Assembly: GCA_037126765.1 (NCBI GenBank)
Contig: JBBCBC010000027.1
Coordinates: 3,682,406-3,746,405 of the forward strand
From: Stenogyne calaminthoides
Lineage: Eukaryota > Streptophyta > Magnoliopsida > Lamiales > Lamiaceae
DNA: 64,000 nucleotides
Direction: 5' to 3'
Shown: one piece after another, positions 1 through 9,989 of the stretch
How the letters are laid out: the number at the start of each line of letters is the position of its first letter
Position numbering within the stretch: the stretch's first letter is position 1
Position numbers and translations under genes: made by a program
The notes under the pieces: generated by a model
Told to the model about the DNA's origin: nothing
Database searches by the model: none
What the model saw: the letters and a program-made list of their open reading frames with translations, nothing else

Positions 1-76
1 AATTTATAAAATAAAAATTTACAGGACCATTTGTGGATTGAATAAAGTTACAACATCACTTGTGTTTTTTTCTTGT

Positions 77-440
77 TAATAGGATTCGCAAGTTACCTTT
101 AATTTCAATGCATATTTTGCATTGTGGACTTGTAAATCGTCTTTAGAAACTTAATAGCAAAATCCTTTATCAATTATTTCACTAAAAAGTTGATGAATCA
201 TCATAGAAATCATGAAACATATGTCGTACAAATACTAAAGAGTAATCTTTTGTGAGATCGCTTTGCGGATTATATTTTATTTTAATAAACACAAATAATA
301 CGTTTTAGTGTAAATAAATTATCCAATACAATAAATTGTATATTTTAATAATATATCATGAAATGCACGGTGCACATGATGCATATAAAACCTAGTCGAA
401 GATTAGTTAATGATAATATCATGTTCAAATCAAATTGACT
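77..440. repeat. Segment X, copy 1 (tandem-duplication landmark)
   Basis: This AT-rich segment shares a collinear series of short blocks with 4190-4440 and 45600-45790: a stretch around 'ttttgcattgtggacttgtaa', one around 'ttatttcac', and one around 'aagttgat(g/a)aa'. No coding potential is seen. This copy is interrupted at about 255-395 by a MITE whose right end reads 'gcacggtgcac'. The MITE is missing from copy 2, where the flanking 'gaagattagttaatg' follows directly. Segment X lies about 0.9-1.2 kb downstream of each SUMO-like gene, so this copy probably marks the 3' flank of a further gene copy left of the window. Confidence 0.6.
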
Positions 441-448
441 TATTACTA

Positions 449-758
449 CTCCATCCGTCATAACGAACATTTGTCAAAAATGTCTGTCACAAATTTAATT
501 AAACATTTTTATAAATGATAATAAAGCAGTTTTTTCTCTTTTATTTATACCTCTCGAAACACCTCAATATTACATCCAATGTCATCAATTTTTTCAACAC
601 TAAAGTTAATTTTATCTCATTTAATTTACACAAATATCAATACTTTTACCATTTAACCCCCATAAAAAATAATTTTACCCCTTTTAATAATAATAAATAA
701 TTATTTTTTAAAACTCGTGCACGCAGTAAATGTTCAATCGAGTTAGAGACGAGGAGAG
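449..758. mobile_element. Stowaway-like MITE
   Basis: The left end reads CTCCATCCGTC and the right end is an imperfect inverted copy (GACGAGGAGAG). The element is flanked by TA at 447-448 and 759-760, the target duplication of Tc1/mariner-derived Stowaway MITEs. The only open frame inside is short, low-complexity and not credible. Confidence 0.65.
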
Positions 759-1039
759 TATTATGAAAGTGAAAATGGAAAAGAAAGGCCTAAAGAGATA
801 ACTTGGCCCACTAATGTGATTAAATTCAATATGGTCCAATAATTTATCACATTTTTTGAAATGGTTCTAAGAAAGTTTGACTAACATAATTAGTCCCAAT
901 TTTTTCGAATTGTACAATTTTAGTCGCAAAATTCGTCGGAGACTCGAAACAACACGAAACGACAACACTTCGTGTCATGCGCAACTCATGTGCGCCTTCA
1001 AATTGGGGATTTTCGGCTAGCTGGTGACTGGGCACAACG

Positions 1040-1364
1040 TATCCTATAACTTTTTACTTTTAAAATTTTAGTCATAAATGTGTCAATTTCAGTCTTTTTT
1101 ATCGTAAATTTTAAAAATTTCTCCATAAATAATGCATGACCTCTCGTGACACTTCAAAACTTTAGAATTTTTTTTTCCGGCGACCTTCACAAGTGGACTG
1201 TCATATAACAAAAAAATATCAATTTAAAAATGTCAAGTAAGGTGCATATACTTATTCCCGCGAGATTCCGATGAAATTTTAATTTTTTTTCCAAACATAA
1301 AAGACTGAAATTGATACATTTTGAACTAAAATTAAAAAAATAAAAAGTTATGGAACTAAAAATG
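1040..1364. mobile_element. Hairpin (foldback) element, 'agtcctaaatgtgtcaattt' family
   Basis: The two ends are long inverted repeats of each other. The left arm runs through 'attttagtcataaatgtgtc' and the right arm reads back 'gatacattttgaactaaaat'. The whole roughly 325-bp unit could fold into one imperfect hairpin. A better-preserved relative lies at 42291-42628. No coding capacity is seen. Confidence 0.6.
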
Positions 1365-2655
1365 ATATTTTCTCTCTAAATACAAAGACCCAAAACAATA
1401 AAAGTAAAATTCATTCATGAACAACATCGATATTGACAAAATAGACAAGGAATAACTTGGTACTATTTCCTAATTTCTGATGAATTTCCTATATATATTG
1501 TTTCACTATGTTCGGCAAAATCAACAATATTCCACCATGTGACAAAGCTGCAAAATTCATAAATCTATCAGTCACCTTTCATATTTGAGAAACAATCCTG
1601 AAATTTCAAAATTTTATAATTAAATGTTTAAACAAATTCTTTCTGGCTTGTGAGACTTTTGAAATAAAGAATGCGAACATAGAAACAAAAGTTAGGTGTG
1701 TTTAATTGGATTGAATGAGGGATTCCATGAAAAGTAAAATATTATCCATAACTTGTTTATCAATTATTTTAAAATGAAACCCGCCAAAATAATAGGTCCC
1801 TTGTCCACAAAGTGCATCGTATAATTCAAGTGTATTTTTAAAATATGTAAATTATTTTCACTGAAAATCCTTCGTCAACACAGGTTCAAATTTAAATGCG
1901 ACAAATTTCTATTGAAATATTATGGAGATTTATCCTAATAATGGGTATTATATTATGTTGGCTAGCTCTCTCTTTGCTCAGGGGATGGATCTAGGGTGGC
2001 GGTACCGAAAGTGGCGATCACCCCTTAAAATTTTTAAAATTTTGTATTATTTATGTTTTAAAAATCGTAAAATTTTGTGATTTTCTCTTAAAATATTAAA
2101 ATTTATCACTCTTACTTAATGAAAATTTTCGCCCCCATTGGAACGAAATTCTGAATCCGTCTCTGTTACTTGTGCACATCCCTCGATTTATAACTCGTCC
2201 GACTGAGAGGTCAACAGTATGGATGGAAAAGTTTCTCGTCTTTCCCTCTTAAAAAAAATAAAAATAAAAGATTTTACCTAAAATCAAACGATTTTGATTC
2301 AATGCCCGCAGGTGGACACCAATGTATATGCTCACCGCTTATGTGGCATGCCAACTAAGCTGGGGACCCCACCATTATTTAATTAATTCATTTAATTAAA
2401 TCCCTATATTTAAATACATTTCAAATCTACCCCATTTTTTAATTATGTTAATTAATTATATTTTCCATAAAAAAATATCCGCCTAAAATCAAATTAAGAA
2501 AATCAAACTTAAAACCGTGTTGATGTGATGTAGCACGAGATAGAATCTTAAAATCAGAATTCATTTTGTGAATGCAACAAATTAATGATCATGAAAGAGC
2601 ATCTCTTTTTCATCCCATTTTAAGCTTCAAAACAAACTCATTATAAGCCCCAATC
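1365..2655. other. Intergenic, AT-rich, no gene seen
   Basis: No credible reading frame is present. The stretch from about 2598, around 'agcatctctttttcatccca', matches the region upstream of the second SUMO-like gene near 42142, so the tandem duplication included upstream sequence. Confidence 0.5.
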
Positions 2656-2658
2656 TTT

Positions 2659-2668
2659 ATTTATATCA
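2659..2668 (+). promoter_or_regulatory. Probable TATA box of SUMO-like gene 1
   Basis: The motif TATTTATATC lies about 100 bp upstream of the start codon at 2764, in an A/T and CT-rich leader. The distance is usual for a plant TATA plus a short 5' UTR. It is assigned by position only. Confidence 0.4.
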
Positions 2669-2763
2669 CACACATACTCTAAATCGTTACATACATCATC
2701 TAGTGAGAGAAAATTTAAATTTTATTTCATTTTCTAATTTTATTTTTCAACTCAAAGTCAAAA

Positions 2764-3289
2764 ATGGCAAGAGGGTGCAGCTTTGATAATGATGTGGAGA
2801 GTGCATCTGCTGAAGATGAATGTATAAGGATTGGCTTTAAATCTCAACAGGTTATTTTCTTTAAAAAATTATTTTAATAGTTTTTGTAAAAGTATACTAA
2901 GTGTTACTACTATTTACTTGAAATTAAATATATTATTATTGGGTTTTCACATTTAATTTTCAAATTGCAGACCGGAGAATCAGACTACTATAGAGCTTAT
3001 AATAACACCAAAATTCAAGATTTGGTTCAAGCATATTGTAAGAAAAGGAACATTGAGTATAAAACAACAAGTTTCATCTACAATTTTAAAAAACTTCCCT
3101 ACAGAGGGACTGTTGGTCAGGTAATTATTATTAAATATTTAAGCACAATTTTTAAATTTTTTATAAATAAAAATATGGCAATGTTGATTATATATTTTAT
3201 CCTGTTGTAATTTTTATTTGGTGTTATTGAAGGTTGGATTGAAGGACCAAGATCAGATTGAAGTAATGTTTACTCAAACTGGTGCGTGA
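2764..3289 (+). CDS. SUMO-like ubiquitin-fold protein lacking the C-terminal diglycine
   Basis: There are three exons, 2764-2850, 2971-3120 and 3233-3289, with clean GT-AG phase-0 introns; the product is 97 residues. A 20-residue acidic tail (starting MARGC) precedes a beta-grasp domain that follows the SUMO pattern: a first strand 'IRIGFKSQ', a helix 'KIQDLVQAYCKKRNI', a 'TTSFIYNFKKLPYRGTVG' segment and a final 'LKDQDQIEVMFTQTG'. Both introns fall where plant SUMO genes usually have them, before the '(D)G' strand and just before the last strand. SUMO must end in Gly-Gly to be activated by the E1 and joined to lysines. This protein ends Thr-Gly-Ala-stop with no cleavable tail, so standard conjugation should fail. 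It may act as a free, SIM-binding decoy, or be drifting. The frame is intact. The paralogue is at 43419. The family call is firm; function is inferred. Confidence 0.82.
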
Positions 3290-3312
3290 GGTGCACCTTC
3301 TTTGTGGAAGAA

Positions 3313-3366
<54 letters not shown>
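3313..3366 (+). repeat. (ATT)n microsatellite in the 3' UTR of SUMO-like gene 1
   Basis: About 18 uninterrupted ATT units begin 24 bp after the stop codon. The paralogous gene has a shorter (ATT)n at the equivalent place (44393-44418), so the repeat predates the duplication and its length has since diverged. Confidence 0.9.
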
Positions 3367-3368
<2 letters not shown>

Positions 3369-4189
3369 GTACTCTTTTAGTTGTTTTTAGATTTTTATAA
3401 TGCTGTGATTTTAATATGATGGTTATGTTTATTAATTTAGACTAATTTTGTGTCGAGATTTGTTTGGTGGCTTAATTAATTTGTGACATTGATGTTGCGG
3501 GTTCTTTCTTATGATTGAAGTATTTTGATATTAGAAATTGAGTAGTAACACTGTCTCGTGGAATAATAATATCTTATAGTATTTTTTAAAACTTTTTAAA
3601 TGGAGTAGGTTTCATTGCACTTGTTTAGATAAATACAAATTAATCAATTTATTGGGTCAAAAAAAAAAAAAGGTCAAAAATGGATTGAATTGGACGGATA
3701 AAGTTGAAATTATTTTAATTAGAATTTGTATGTATACAAATTTGTATCCTACACTTTGTATTTTAAATGTATTTGTGTTCAAGGTCTAATTTATTTTTTA
3801 CATCTTTTCCAAATATAAAATTTTACTCTTGTTATTTTCATAATCGTGTAGCCAATTTGGAAACATGTATATACAATTTATTCAAACGTGTATTTGTTAA
3901 GAAAAACTTTGTATAAATCGCCGATGTAGGTTCATGTGTACTAATCGAGAATTTTAATGTGAAATAATGACTTTAAAGTATAAAGTACTTTAAATGTCAA
4001 AAATTGCAATCAAAATTGATTTAGAAGTGCAGAAAATAGGTCAATTTTTGGAACAAGATTTTTTAAAGATTTAACGACTTTCAGACTTTAGAAATACTTG
4101 GATGGTGGTGACTAAAGTCATTAGAGTCACCCTCCCTTTTAAAGTATGTTTTTAATCACTGCAAGCAATTTTCAGAAAATTCTCACAGC
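3367..4189. other. Intergenic, no gene seen
   Basis: AT-rich downstream flank of the SUMO-like gene, with short poly-A/T tracts, one near 3660-3671. No supported coding or RNA gene. Confidence 0.5.
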
Positions 4190-4440
4190 TTTTGGAAAGT
4201 GATGATTCTAATGTTAAAAGGATTTGCAAATTTTCTTTAATTTTAATGCATCAAAAAATGAATATGCTAAAATATTTTGCATTTTGTGGACTTGTAAATA
4301 GTCTTTCGAAACTTGCTAGTTGCTAGCAAAATCGTCAATTAGTTATTTCACGACAAAGTTGATAAACCATCACAGAAATCATGATCAGGCGGAAGATTAG
4401 TTAATGCTAATATCATCCACAAATCAAATTGAGTTATTAC
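4190..4440. repeat. Segment X, copy 2
   Basis: Collinear with 77-440 and 45600-45790, sharing 'cattttgtggacttgtaaat', 'ttatttcac', 'aaagttgataaa' and 'gaagattagttaatg'. It lacks the MITE present in copy 1. It lies about 0.9 kb after the SUMO-like stop codon. Confidence 0.65.
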
Positions 4441-4455
4441 TATTAATATTATAAA

Positions 4456-5056
4456 GGTATTAAGTTTTTTTTTAATACAGTAAATTTGCTTCATTTTGAA
4501 ATTAGTCCCGATTGTTTTGACTTTTTAATTTTGGTCTTGTAAATTTTTAATTTTTTTTAAATTGGTATTTTAACCTGCTGCATCAGGTTACCAAGCATAT
4601 AATCGTCACATGTGTAATTATTTTATCTTTCCCTCTAATTTCAAAGCACTGCTTGAACTTTTTTAATCCTAGTAATTTTGGTCGGGTTTAGAGTAGGGTC
4701 TAAAAACAATTTCTATATTAAAATACGAAGCAAATCGAGACGACTTACTAGGTCTCTTGACTTAAAATTTCAAAAATAAACCAAAATACGTAGAAAATCA
4801 CTCTTTATCCCTAAAAAATATGCAGAAAAAGTTCGACCCAAAATTATTAGGATTTAAAAAAATAGATGACATTTCAAAATTAAAGGAAAAAATAATTACA
4901 TAAGCGTTGGGTACCTGTTTGGTGACCTATTACAGGCTTACAGTAGGTTAAATGATCATTTTCAAATTTTTTGATAATTTAACATACCAAAATTAAAAAA
5001 TTAAAATAATCAAGATCAATTTCAAAATGAGTACTTAATTTTAAAAAAAAAAACTA
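4456..5056. mobile_element. Hairpin (foldback) element of about 600 bp
   Basis: The left arm contains 'catttTGAAATtagtcc' and 'cctgctgcatcaggttacc'. The right arm, read backwards, gives the matching 'ggtaacc...cagg' and 'catttTGAAATtgatc' pieces. A single left arm of the same family sits at 43108-43250 upstream of the second SUMO-like gene. Confidence 0.5.
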
Positions 5057-5285
5057 TTATAAAAGTGAAAATGGAAAAGAAAGGCCCAAGGAGGCAACAT
5101 GGCCCACTAACAACAAAAACCAAAGCAAACAAAAATAGCCAAAAAAATAGAACACGAATTGCAAAAAAAAAAAAGGCCCAAACATTAAATTACCTCTGCA
5201 TGCATGTTAAAAGAGGGTAAAAAGTCTGAAAATCAGAATCTGACAAACCTGCAACATCACAACTCAGTCATCATCAGTCCTTTCA

Positions 5286-5305
5286 CATTTGAAAGCTTTC
5301 AAATG
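5286..5305. other. Perfect 20-bp palindrome
   Basis: CATTTGAAAGCTTTCAAATG reads the same on both strands. It lies in otherwise featureless DNA about 20 bp left of a MITE. No function can be assigned. Confidence 0.7.
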
Positions 5306-5322
5306 GGCATGACTATCATATA

Positions 5323-5542
5323 CTGCCTGCATCCCCATAACTTTGCACAATTCGTATTTTAGCGATCGAATTTTTTATTACTATTTAAAATAATAAAATA
5401 ATTTTAAAAAATGCGTATGATAGAGGAGGATAAAGACTATCATACCCCACCTTAAAAGTCACTTATTTCAAATACTAATAAACAACTCGCACGCAAAAAC
5501 ACGAGCAAAAAGTAAGTGTGCTAAGTCTTTTGGGACGGGGAG
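5323..5542. mobile_element. Stowaway-like MITE abutting Gypsy-1
   Basis: The left end is CTGCCTGCATCCCCATAA and the right end is TTTTGGGACGGGGAG, inverted copies. TA flanks lie at 5321-5322 and 5543-5544. The AGTAT target duplication of Gypsy-1 (5541-5545) overlaps the last bases of this MITE, so the retrotransposon inserted exactly at its end. Confidence 0.6.
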
Positions 5543-5545
5543 TAT

Positions 5546-6729
5546 TGTCGCGAGTCGTTTTATCTGGAGAATATTATGTGGCTAATTCGGTAACAACTCA
5601 CAAACAAAATATGCACGTGTAAAACAAATTGTAAATAAGATGAATTTGTTGACCCGGTTAAAAGAAAAATGACTACTCCTGGGGCATACCAAGCCAGGGA
5701 TGTGGTATTGCAAGTTTTACACGTACAATATTTGATACATCTCATGAAGATGAATCACTTTTGATGAAGATGATTTGGAAAATTGGTATACGAGTGCTAG
5801 GGTTTCTGTGTGCATGGATGATCTCTTGAATTTTTGTGAACCTTTCATCTCTGGGAAATTTCTGAACGTATTTTGTGAACCGTAACTCTTCCTGGGGAAT
5901 TTTTTTTGTAACCTGTCTCTCGTTGTTTTTTCTTCCATTTATAAAGACTCACAAGCATGAGCTGGGTTGGCAAGCATGAGCCGGAGACTCGAGCCATGCA
6001 AGAACTCTTTGTGATCTTTGCCACCTTTCCAACTCCGTCTTCTAGATTGATCTTTTGCTTGTCTATACGGCCTTTCTTTTGGTCGTCCAAATCAATCTTT
6101 TGCTCGGCCGCATGCTTTGTTCGCCCGCTTTAATCATGTCGGTTTATCTTTGGAATATCGCTTCTCGAGCATCTTGAGCCTTCGGGATGTCTGGTCTTTT
6201 CGGGATGTTTGGGTCTTGATATATCGAGTACCGAGCATCTTGACCCCTCAGGTTTGTCTGAGTCTTCAGGATATCTGAACCCTCAGGATGTCTGAGCACC
6301 GAGCATACTGACCCCTCAGGTTTGTCTGAGCATTTAGGATATCTGAACCCTCAGGATGTCTGAGCACCGAGCATCTTGACCCTCATGAATCCAGTCTTCG
6401 GGATATCCGAAGTTGAGCATATCGACCCCCGCCAGATAGTCTGAGTATTTAAGCCGTCTCGAGTCCTCAGACTTGTTCGTGGACTCAGACTTGTCTGAGC
6501 CCTCAGGTTGGTCTGGGTCCTCTTAACTTAGCTCATTTGATTCCTTCTTTCCTGATCTGAGTGGCGAGTATGTTTGCTTTGGTTGGCAAGTGGCGAGCTG
6601 GTCGAACAAACTTGTTTGGTCGACGGTCGGCGAGCACACTTGTCCATCGGGCATAATTATTTTAATAAATATTACACATGTCGCTCTTACGTGTTCGATT
6701 AATGCTGAATTATTATATCGAACACAACA
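5546..6729 (-). repeat. 3' LTR of Gypsy-1
   Basis: 1,184 bp, matching 17939-19124. It contains a run of imperfect repeats built on 'cctcaggatgtctgagcacc' at about 6180-6520. A TATA-like TTTATAAATGG lies on the minus strand near 5938-5945. The left boundary 'tgtcgcgagtcg' keeps the ancestral form that is mutated in the other LTR. Confidence 0.88.
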
Positions 6730-6746
6730 ATACCCCCCAGTCGGGT
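6730..6746 (-). promoter_or_regulatory. Polypurine tract of Gypsy-1
   Basis: On the minus strand the sequence ending ACTGGGGGGTAT directly precedes the 3' LTR. This is the primer site for plus-strand DNA synthesis. The same position in Gypsy-2 reads GGTGAGGGGTAT. Confidence 0.7.
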
Positions 6747-6843
6747 CGCTTTGTATTCACCATGGTGTCCTACCGTTAAAATCTGATTGGGCCCTAGTTG
6801 ACGCTGTTTAGTATTCCGTATAGATTTTTCAAATTGAATCCGT

Positions 6844-6851
6844 CTATAAAT
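6844..6851 (+). promoter_or_regulatory. TATA box of the antisense gene in Gypsy-1
   Basis: TATAAATA is followed by a CT-rich leader and, 150 bp on, the start codon at 6998. The arrangement is typical of a plant promoter. It directs transcription into the element against the gag-pol direction. A matching TATA lies at the same place in Gypsy-2 (near 40725-40735). Confidence 0.55.
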
Positions 6852-6997
6852 ACCTCATTTCGCCGCCTTTAATCCTTTTCCTCTTCTCTCGCTCTCTCCT
6901 TCTTCTTTTTTATGTTTAAAATTTCCCGCAAGGGCTTTATCATTCCCAAGAAAAAGATTTTACTCGTAACTTATCGTGATTCTCTCTCATTGTGATT

Positions 6998-9986
6998 ATG
7001 GCTTCTTGCTCAAACTCTTCTGTTTCCCTAGAATCGGACTACCATAGTTCCTCTTCCCCCTCTGTTGATAGAATCCCCCCGTAGCGACGCTAACGCGCCG
7101 GGGACGAATGTCTCGGGTTCGGAGTTTCGTTGGCAAGTTCGGCAGCCGTTTGCCTTTCTTTCCTCCGATTCTGACGAAGCCCTAAATGAATTAGATAGGG
7201 ACTTGGTCCGTAGTGATTTTTCGGATGATTCAGGTGAGGATTCTTTGCCCCAAACTCAAATTAGGTCTAGGGCTGTAGATAATGTTGATGTAAATAGAGA
7301 TGATAATATTGTGAGGGGGGGAATTTTGATGGCTGTGAATGTGACTGAATCAAACATAGGGATATGCGGCGAGCAAAACTGTGAACTTGATATACCTACT
7401 GGTGTCCCTCATAGTCCAACATATAACGAGTATAATGCTCGTTATAGTTTTGATTTGTCCGAGCAACCTCATAGGATTAGGGTTGAAAATGAGTACCCAG
7501 CGAGCAAGATAGCGAGCATAATTGATGTAGATATGCTCGCTCAGCTACATAGAAATTACGAAACCCCCAAAGATGTCTTTTTCTGGGCACCGGGGCCTGT
7601 TGAGCGAGCAGACCAACCCCTTGAGGGTTGTGTTGCCATGAATTTGGACACAATGGAAGCCAGCCTTCAATTTCCACTCCATCCGGCTATCACCCGTTTG
7701 CTCGTGGAATGGAATATCACCATCACGCAGCTTAAACCGAATGGGTGGCATATGATCATGAGTTTCCTGACTTTGTTCGGCAAAATGAAGCCTAGATATT
7801 ATCCCTCAGCAGCTAAACTTGCTCGATTGGTGCATTTGACCCGTCCGAAGGGCGAACATGGATGGCTATTTATGCAGGCCAATGCCAAGTGCAAAATCGT
7901 TGAGGACGTGCCGAACAAAATCAGTGATTGAAAAGAGAAATTCTGGTTCGTTGGGGGCGATTGGAAGAGCCCGGCTTCTGGAAGCGAACCAGATGCTCGA
8001 TTAAACATCCCTACTGACTTCGGGGTGTACCGAAGTAAGTAATTTTGTGTCTTTTGTTCCTCAATTTGAACCGATTTTAACTTACTTTTTTATTTCGGGG
8101 AATCCCAAATTGGCGGACAAGGAGACAAACGATTTACTATTTTAGCAAAGATTTGACAAATTGATCTCGAGTCTCGCTCGGAACGATCTGTGAGGACCCT
8201 GAATACCGCCGAACAGAGGAAGAAAGGAGGCTTGTTTGTGCCCCCTCACCATCTTGTAGCAGTTAACCCCGCTGGTAAGGATTGCCTTTGTTGCATTTGC
8301 ATATGTTTTGTGCCATTTTGCTCGTTGTTATCCTTTCTTACATAATGAATTGTTTTGCTTATAGCATTCCCTACTGTTACTGTTGCCGTGAGCACGTCCG
8401 AACATACCGAGATGGCTCGAAGAAAAAGACCTCAAGAGCTCGCTAGAATTCAAAAAGCCGAGCCGAGAAGCTCAATGAGCAAATCGGGAGAGGGAAAGGT
8501 GGTGAGTGGCGAAGCCGAAAGATCTCTGCGTCGCCCCTGGGAATCGAGTACGACCAAGGACTACTCGTTTTTACCGAAGCGAGGGATTCGGCGAAACAGT
8601 TCCGTCGCCCTAAGAGACCGAGGATGGAAAGTGGCGAAACCGACCAAGCCCGAACAATTTAAGACGAAGGGCCCCGGGGCAGGCTCCAGACGAGCATTGG
8701 TATTGCCGGGTGACTCGGACCCCCATCAAGGCGATCGGAATGGGCCGCCTCCGGGGTCGGGTCCGGCCTCACAAATTGTTGAAATGGAGGTTGGCACATC
8801 TTCTCCACCTCCCGCCGGACCCGATCATGGACTCGCTTTGAATCCTCGAGCCGGTCCCCGAGGATAAATCATTCTTGGGATGGGATTAGCCCCGTGCAAA
8901 CAGTACATTTTGTTAAACTTTATTTCCTTTTTTTTAATTTTGTTCGCCTTAACATGTTTATTTGCTCGGGTGCATGTGTAGGTTGAAGCGGGTTGCACCT
9001 TTGATGCCTGATTTGAAAACTACTGCCTGTTCGAGTGTTCGCAAGGTTCCGGGTATTCCCGAGCATGTTCAAAAAGCATGCCAGACTCCCTTTCGAGCAT
9101 GGACTACCGAGCTGGAAGAGTCTACTACGGGTCCCACACCTCTGGAAAACATGCGACTCGACTTGGTACTCCAGGGCCAATCTATGGTCGTCCTTGAGAA
9201 AGTTTATGTTGAGTCCCTCCAACCTTCATGCCAACTACTTGGCTCTGATCAGAAATTTCGAAGAAAAGATGGGCTAGCTGAACAGAACTCAGGATGAACT
9301 GAGGTTGGCTCAAGGACAGGTATCCTCGGCACAAGCAGATGCTCGCTAGGCTTAGGAGGATGCCCGCCAGGCTCAAGAAAATGCTCGCCAGGCTCAAGAG
9401 GATGCTCGCTGGGCAAAGGAGGATCTAAATCATTCTCAGGAGGAGGTGGTCAGCATACGGAGAGCTCAGGAGGAGATGAATGTCGAGCTTCGTAGATTCC
9501 AAGCTGGCATCGAGTCCATGGAAAGTGAGAGGAATGTGCTCGGCTAACAACTTATCATTGCTGAGGAGACCAACACTCGTTTGGGTCTCGAAAATTCAAG
9601 GCTGCACAATGAAGAATATGTTGATTCTATGTCAAACTTCTCCTACATATGTGCCTTTGCTAATGCCATCCCGTCTGCTCGCCATAATACGCCACCGTGA
9701 AAAAATTGTTCACTCATAGCGGTTTCAAAGAAGATTTTGATCGACAATCCTCCGGATCGCAACCTTCCAATGTCGACTGAACGATGCGGGTGACCTTCCC
9801 ACTCCCGGCGGGATCGAGGTTGATGATCCTATCCTGGATGAGGAAGATGGCTCGGACGTGAATATTGCTGAAGTTGCTGATCAAACTCTCCGAACTGAGT
9901 CCGGGTCCGATCAGGTGCCGGTCGAACAAAGGGGACCTTCTGTGGCCGAGCAAAATGTACCTCCCAAGCGAGCATACTTGGACTGA
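6998..9986 (+). pseudogene. Antisense extra gene of Gypsy-1 ('putative gypsy-type transposon' domain protein)
   Basis: It starts with a Ser-rich MASCSNSSVSLESDYHSS. A stop and frameshift at about 7079 break the frame, which continues to 7931 as an acidic region and then a domain with 'FLTLFGKMKPRYYPSAAKL' and 'HLTRPKGEHGWLF'. This domain is found in plant proteins annotated as gypsy-type transposon protein. Later exons follow: 8365-about 8890 (basic, then Pro/Gly-rich) and from 8982 a coiled-coil part with 21-bp heptad repeats at about 9345-9425. It ends in an acidic tail near 9986. A splice donor at 8275 and acceptors ending at 8364 and 8981 look real. It is not homologous to gag or pol; its function is unknown. 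Extra ORFs, some antisense, are known from Tat-lineage elements. Confidence 0.65.
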
Positions 9987-9989
9987 CCA

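Noticed and set aside
515..700. 61-codon frame within the first Stowaway element
   Set aside because: Low-complexity Asn/Phe/Lys sequence typical of AT-rich non-coding DNA.
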